NCBI GenBank assembly: GCA_034670145.1
Contig: JAXMOA010000005.1
Span: 1-64,000 of the forward strand
Length of the DNA stretch: 64,000 nucleotides
Reading direction: 5' to 3'
Source of the DNA: HXMU1420-2 sp034670145
GTDB lineage: Bacteria; Pseudomonadota; Alphaproteobacteria; Rhodobacterales; Rhodobacteraceae
Shown here: piece by piece, positions 59,939 to 64,000 of the stretch
Layout: each line of letters opens with the position of its first letter
Numbering within the stretch: position 1 is the stretch's first letter
Notes under the pieces: generated by a model
What the model was told of the DNA's origin: nothing
Database searches by the model: none
What the model saw: only the letters and a program-made list of their open reading frames with translations
Translations under genes and position numbers: made by a program

Positions 59939-60919
59939 TCAAGAGGCCAGCCCGGTCACCACGCGCTGGTCAATCCGGCCAAACACGCTCACCTCATCCG
60001 CATCCACCGCCCACATCACCACATGATCGTCCTGCGTCAGAAACGGCGTCTTGCCGGCCCCAGAGGCGATCTGCTCAATCGCCCGCCGCTCGGCAATACA
60101 GCTAGAGCCCACCGTGGCATATTCCGCATTCGCAACCGTGCCAGATCCCAGGATCGTCCCCGCCGGCAAATCCCGCGAATAGGCGGCATGGGCAATTAGA
60201 TCGTTAAACCCAAAGGCCATCTGATCACCATTCGCCTGACCAAACAGCTCTGCGTTCAACTCGATCTGCAACGGCAGACACACCCGATGGTCCCGCCACC
60301 CCTGGCCCAGCTCGTCCGGTGTCACCGCAAAAGGCGCAATACCACAGGCCGGCTTGCACTGAAGCCAGCCAAACCCTGTGGCCATCTCAGCCGGTCCCAG
60401 CCCGCGCAGGCTCCAGTCGTTGATCAACACCACCAGACGAATCTGCGACCCGGCCTGCTCTGCCGTCGTCCCCATCGCCACCGGGCCGGTGATCACACCA
60501 TATTCGCCCTCAAAATCAATCCCGTCCTCATCGGTCGGGAACCGGGCCGTGCCCACCGGCGGCAAGAACTGGTTCGACAGCCCCTGATACATCAACGGAC
60601 GCTTTGGCAAACCCTGCTCAGGCAGGTTCCAGGCCTTCTGCATCAAGGACATATGGGTCGCAAACGCAGAGCCGTCCAGCCACTGCCAGGCCCGTGGCAA
60701 AGGCGCCAGCGCCGCCTCGGGGACATAGGGCGCGCCCGCATCCGGCTGCGCGTTCAACTGATCGGACTGCGCCTGCCAATGGGCCACATGGTCGTCCCAG
60801 ACCTCCAATGCCTCCTGCAACGTGCGCACATGATCCAGCGGCACAACCCGCTGCCCGTTGCGGGAAACCAAATGCACCCGCCCATCCGCAGTGCCATCAT
60901 CTATCGTCAAAAACTTCAT
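59939..60919 (-). CDS. fumarylacetoacetate hydrolase family protein
   Basis: The 326-residue protein has an FAH-type catalytic part: metal-binding IDFEGEYGVITGPVAMG with acidic residues, VVLINDWSLRGLGPAEMATG, LQCKPACGIAPFAVTPDELG and the AYSRDLPAGTILGSGTVAN strand. The family cleaves C-C bonds of acylpyruvates or hydrates related compounds. With the cyclase-family hydrolase, OsmC and TRAP transporter upstream it probably acts on an imported or aromatic-derived acid. Confidence 0.88.
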   Translation of the reverse strand: MKFLTIDDGTADGRVHLVSRNGQRVVPLDHVRTLQEALEVWDDHVAHWQAQSDQLNAQPDAGAPYVPEAALAPLPRAWQWLDGSAFATHMSLMQKAWNLPEQGLPKRPLMYQGLSNQFLPPVGTARFPTDEDGIDFEGEYGVITGPVAMGTTAEQAGSQIRLVVLINDWSLRGLGPAEMATGFGWLQCKPACGIAPFAVTPDELGQGWRDHRVCLPLQIELNAELFGQANGDQMAFGFNDLIAHAAYSRDLPAGTILGSGTVANAEYATVGSSCIAERRAIEQIASGAGKTPFLTQDDHVVMWAVDADEVSVFGRIDQRVVTGLAS

Positions 60920-60975
60920 CTATCGGCCTTTCCTGTCCCAACGCCTCAACTCTCAAACACCCGCCCGATGGCCCC

Positions 60976-61548
60976 TCAAACGGCAACGCCGTCTTGCGCC
61001 CCGTTGATCAAGACCCGGGTCGTTGTCGGTATCGCATTGGCCACGGTCGCGATCGCCATACAGGCATCCCGACAAACCGCGACCAGATCCTGCAAGGCGC
61101 TCTCCGGCTCCTCGCTGTCAATCAACACATGACAGGTATAGGCATCACACCGGCCCTGCCCCTGCATCCCGGCCTGCGGATCGGCAGGCAAGGTCGCATA
61201 TTCAGACCGGATCTCGACCCGGATCCGATCAATCTTCATCGGTGCCTTGTGCAGATATCCCTGGATATGGGTCAGCAAACAAAACGCCACCCCCATGATC
61301 AGATACCCCAAAGGCGAAGGCGCCGCATCGTCACCGCCCATGCCCGTGCCCTCGTCACACAGAACCTCCCAGCTGCTGTAATCTGGCCGGGGGCTCAGGA
61401 TCACGCCGCGCTTGCTCTGCCCCGGCCCCGGTTCCGCCATCACATCATAGGCAAAACAAATCGGCTCTCCGGGCCGGATCCGCGGGCGCTCTGGCGCTGG
61501 CATGGAAACCAGCGCCCGATGGGGCGTGCGGGTGACAATCTCAGTCAT
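60976..61548 (-). CDS. OsmC-family protein
   Basis: A 190-residue protein with the OsmC pattern: SPLGYLIMGVAFCLLTHIQG holds the first redox Cys, RDACMAIATVAN the second, and ATLPADPQ lies between. OsmC/Ohr proteins reduce organic hydroperoxides through this Cys pair, though many OsmC relatives in catabolic operons have no tested role. It lies between the cyclase-family gene and the FAH gene on the minus strand. Confidence 0.82.
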   Translation of the reverse strand: MTEIVTRTPHRALVSMPAPERPRIRPGEPICFAYDVMAEPGPGQSKRGVILSPRPDYSSWEVLCDEGTGMGGDDAAPSPLGYLIMGVAFCLLTHIQGYLHKAPMKIDRIRVEIRSEYATLPADPQAGMQGQGRCDAYTCHVLIDSEEPESALQDLVAVCRDACMAIATVANAIPTTTRVLINGAQDGVAV

Positions 61549-61572
61549 GTTGCGTCCTTTCGCACCAAACCC

Positions 61573-62343
61573 TCAATCCCGGATCACCGCCACAGGGCGA
61601 CACCAACCGGCACTCGCCGCCTTGATCTTGACAGGGAAACACATCACCTCGAACCCGGTCGAGGGCAGCTGCTCCAGCTGCGCCAGCTTCTCAATATGGC
61701 AATAGGCCCGCACCATGCTCGCCCGATGCCCCTCCCAGATCAGATCCGCATTGCCCGTCTCGGCCACCCGCGCAGCGGTATGGATGAACGGCGCATCCCA
61801 ACTCCAGGCATCCGTGCCCGTCACCCGCACGCCGCGCTCGGTCAGATACAGCGTCGCCTCGCGCCCCATGCCACAGCCCGTCGCCACATATTCCGGCGTC
61901 CCATAGGCCGCCCCGGCAGCCGTGTTCACCAACACGATATCGCCCTCTTTCAGCGTATGCCCGATCCGCTCCAGCTCGGCCTCGACATCCTTGGCCGTCG
62001 CCACATATCCGTCCTCCAAATGACGAAAATCCAGCTTGACCCCAGGCCCCCAGCACCACTCCAAAGGCACCTCATCAATGGTGATCGCCCGCGCGCCATT
62101 ATCCATGGTCGAATGGTAATGATACGGCGCGTCCAGATGGGTGCCATTGTGGGTCGACAATTGCACAGACTCCACGGCCCAGCCCTCGCCACCAGGCAGC
62201 TGATCGCGCGCAACACTCGGGAAAAACGCCAACAACTGCTCCGCCGTATCGTCATGGGCCATATAGGCAATCTGAGGCCCCAATCCCGGCGGATCAGCAT
62301 AGGTCGTATTCTCTAGAGGACGGGCAAGATCGACAAGTTTCAT
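61573..62343 (-). CDS. cyclase-family metal-dependent hydrolase
   Basis: The 256-residue protein has the family metal motif HNGTHLDAPYHYHSTMDNG and the C-terminal CFPVKIKAASAGWCRPVAV. It is related to kynurenine formamidase and isatin hydrolase, which open amide or lactam bonds with Mn or Zn. A GGAG site precedes the ATG; a TTG two codons earlier is not needed. It lies 21 bp after the TRAP large permease gene. Confidence 0.85.
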   Translation of the reverse strand: MKLVDLARPLENTTYADPPGLGPQIAYMAHDDTAEQLLAFFPSVARDQLPGGEGWAVESVQLSTHNGTHLDAPYHYHSTMDNGARAITIDEVPLEWCWGPGVKLDFRHLEDGYVATAKDVEAELERIGHTLKEGDIVLVNTAAGAAYGTPEYVATGCGMGREATLYLTERGVRVTGTDAWSWDAPFIHTAARVAETGNADLIWEGHRASMVRAYCHIEKLAQLEQLPSTGFEVMCFPVKIKAASAGWCRPVAVIRD

Positions 62344-62364
62344 GCGCAACTCCGGTCGCTTAGA

Positions 62365-63669
62365 CTACAATAAACCCGTGGCAATCACCGGAAAGGCAAT
62401 GACCAGAGCCAGACAAATCAGCATCATCAACGCATAGGGCGCCGCACCGATAAAAATATCCTTCAGGGTGATCGACGGGTCATCCAAAGACGCCTTGATC
62501 ACATAGACCGAGATCCCAAACGGCGGCGTCAGTAACCCGATCTCGACCGCAATCACCGTGACGATCCCGAACCAGACCAGATCCACCTGCAAATCCGTCA
62601 TCACCGGCAACATCAGCGGCACCAGGATCAACATGATCGAGCTGCTGTCCAGGATCATCCCGAACAGGATCACCACCGTACAATACAACACCACCAGACC
62701 AATCAGTCCGATGTTCGCCCCGGCCACCAGCTCTCCGAACCCCGACGGCAAACCGGAAAACGCCAGCATCCGCGAATACATCTGCGCCGCAATGATCAGG
62801 AATGAAATCGCCGCCGTGATCATCCCGGTCTCTACCAGAACCCGCCACAGCGCGGCCCAGCTCAACCGCCGCTTGGCCACTCCGATCACCAGCGCGCCCA
62901 CCGTGCCCACCGCGCCGGCCTCGACCGGGGTGAACAACCCGCCGTATAATCCCCCCAGAACCAGCCCGACCAGCGCCGCAATCGGCAGCCCTTTGGACAG
63001 CACCTGCGCGGCTGACATATCCTCCTGCCCGGCCCCCAGCGACTGGCCGACAAAACCGGGCGTAAACACCGCCATGCCTATTGTGCCAACCCCGAACAAC
63101 ACCGCCAGCACCAATCCCGGCCCCAACCCGGCCAGAAACAACGCCCCGATCGACTGCTCGGTCAGCAGCCCATAAAGGATCAGCAACAAACTCGGCGGGA
63201 TCAGCATCCCCAGAACCGAGCTCCCGGCCACCACGCCCACCGCGAACCGGTCCGTATACCCATGCCGGCGCAGCTCGGGCACCGCGATCTTGGTAAACAC
63301 CGCCGCCGAGGCAATCGAGATCCCGGTAATCGCCGCAAAGATCGTATTGGCGGCAATCGTGCTCACCCCCAATCCGCCCTTGATCCGCCGGAACATCGCA
63401 TTGGCCACATCAAATGAATCCCGGCCCATCCCGGATTCCGACACCAGAAACCCCATCAGAACAAACACCGGCACAACGCCAAAGAAATAGCTGGAAATGG
63501 CGTCATTGGCGGCCAATCCCAACATCTTTGCCGCCAACAGGGCCGACCCTTTGATCGCCCACAACCCGACAAAGGAACACAGGATCAGCGCAATCGGCAC
63601 ATAGAGACCACCCAGCACCAAAACGCCCATCGCCAACAGGCTGACGACCCCGATTGCAAAACTTGTCAT
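62365..63669 (-). CDS. TRAP transporter large permease (DctM)
   Basis: A 434-residue membrane protein with about 12 segments. It has the DctM hallmarks VVPVFVLMGFLVSESGMGRD, GVSTIAANTIFAAITGISIA and GSSVLGMLIPPSLLLILYGL in the first half and LTPPFGISVYVIKA in the second. It forms the Na+-driven channel that works with a DctQ subunit and a periplasmic DctP receptor. The ATG overlaps the DctQ stop as ATGA, which is why I prefer it to a GTG four codons upstream. No DctP gene is visible inside the window. Confidence 0.9.
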   Translation of the reverse strand: MTSFAIGVVSLLAMGVLVLGGLYVPIALILCSFVGLWAIKGSALLAAKMLGLAANDAISSYFFGVVPVFVLMGFLVSESGMGRDSFDVANAMFRRIKGGLGVSTIAANTIFAAITGISIASAAVFTKIAVPELRRHGYTDRFAVGVVAGSSVLGMLIPPSLLLILYGLLTEQSIGALFLAGLGPGLVLAVLFGVGTIGMAVFTPGFVGQSLGAGQEDMSAAQVLSKGLPIAALVGLVLGGLYGGLFTPVEAGAVGTVGALVIGVAKRRLSWAALWRVLVETGMITAAISFLIIAAQMYSRMLAFSGLPSGFGELVAGANIGLIGLVVLYCTVVILFGMILDSSSIMLILVPLMLPVMTDLQVDLVWFGIVTVIAVEIGLLTPPFGISVYVIKASLDDPSITLKDIFIGAAPYALMMLICLALVIAFPVIATGLL

Positions 63670-64000
63670 GTAACCGGCCACCCCATCAGCCGCCGCACAA
63701 TGCGCGCCAGGAATTGCAGCGCCAGCAAACTGGCACCAATCAGGATCATCAGCTTGGCCGGCCAGGTCGGCAGCGTGAAATTGCCAACCGCACCGACAAA
63801 ATCACTCCGCTCGATGGCGCGCACCAACATCGGCCAATGGGCATATAAAATCGCACATAGCACCACGATCCCCAGCATATCCCACAAAATCTCCAGCGCA
63901 TTCGCCAACCACGGGCGGCGCGCGTGCCAGGTGTTCAGCATCGCATCCGACCGGGTCAACCGCCCCGACCGCAAGGCCTGCGGCACCTGCAAAAACACAA
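63666..64000 (-). CDS. TRAP transporter small permease (DctQ), 5' end outside the window
   Basis: The visible 110 or so residues contain membrane segments (ALEILWDMLGIVVLCAILYA and LMILIGASLLALQFLARIVR) and the W between them usual for DctQ. The reading frame runs to the right edge without a plausible start, so the gene is cut by the window end. It is coupled to DctM by an ATGA overlap. The receptor gene probably lies further right. Confidence 0.8.
   Translation of the reverse strand, partial: VFLQVPQALRSGRLTRSDAMLNTWHARRPWLANALEILWDMLGIVVLCAILYAHWPMLVRAIERSDFVGAVGNFTLPTWPAKLMILIGASLLALQFLARIVRRLMGWPVT

Overview
The window looks like the chromosome, or a large catabolic replicon, of an alphaproteobacterium. 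A marine or soil Rhodobacteraceae (roseobacter-type) is the best guess. The evidence is the high GC content, the dense gene packing with many ATGA overlaps, and the mix of ABC/TRAP uptake systems, SDR dehydrogenases, SorC and LysR regulators and a GAK-type gene cluster. No ribosomal RNA, tRNA or CRISPR array is visible. The only mobile-element trace is the 3' end of an IS5-type transposase at the left edge.

Layout. (1) 2-1601: IS end, an NTF2-like protein and a cupin. (2) 1698-11321: a divergent polyol/ketose locus. An RbsABC-type transporter and an SDR lie on the minus strand. A split transketolase, a FGGY kinase, a SorC regulator and a second SDR lie on the plus strand. A shared 16-bp palindromic operator links them. 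(3) 11401-13523: NAD(P)-binding protein, HxlR regulator and EamA exporter. (4) 13959-26240: a hydantoin/cyclic-amide region with a NitT/TauT-like ABC importer, amidohydrolase, N-carbamoyl-D-amino-acid hydrolase, flavin reductase, DHDPS-like aldolase, a truncated hydantoinase, hydantoin racemase, LysR regulator, SDR, an intact dihydroorotase-type hydrolase and DUF3830. (5) 26256-27271: LOG-family and NUDIX genes.

(6) 27561-44225: one 16-gene polyol operon. It encodes an EryD-like SorC regulator, a two-ATPase ABC importer, and the complete erythritol-to-erythrose-4-phosphate route (EryA, EryB, EryC, EryH, EryI). Inserted within it is an extra branch: a 2-hydroxyacid dehydrogenase, two class II aldolases, a second FGGY kinase and a HAD phosphatase. 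(7) 44260-47778: L-idonate/gluconate catabolism (lactonase, GntK, IdnO, IdnD) with a LacI-type operator.

(8) 47871-56196: a GAK-type system of unknown function and the most unusual part of the window. It contains amphi-Trp, a PPP-like phosphoesterase, a histidine phosphatase, an HprK-related kinase, an ATP-grasp enzyme and a PhoU-like/aminoglycoside-kinase-like fusion on one strand. A CofD/YvcK-like protein and a degenerate SixA-NUDIX fusion are divergent from them. (9) 56217-64000: biotin-dependent acyl-CoA carboxylase (geranyl/3-methylcrotonyl type), a fumarylacetoacetase-family protein, OsmC, a cyclase-family hydrolase and a TRAP transporter that runs off the right edge.

The window is therefore mostly a set of separate catabolic cassettes, each with its own importer and regulator, next to one phosphotransfer-rich cluster with no assigned role. 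All functions are read from motifs and remembered family members; no database search was possible.
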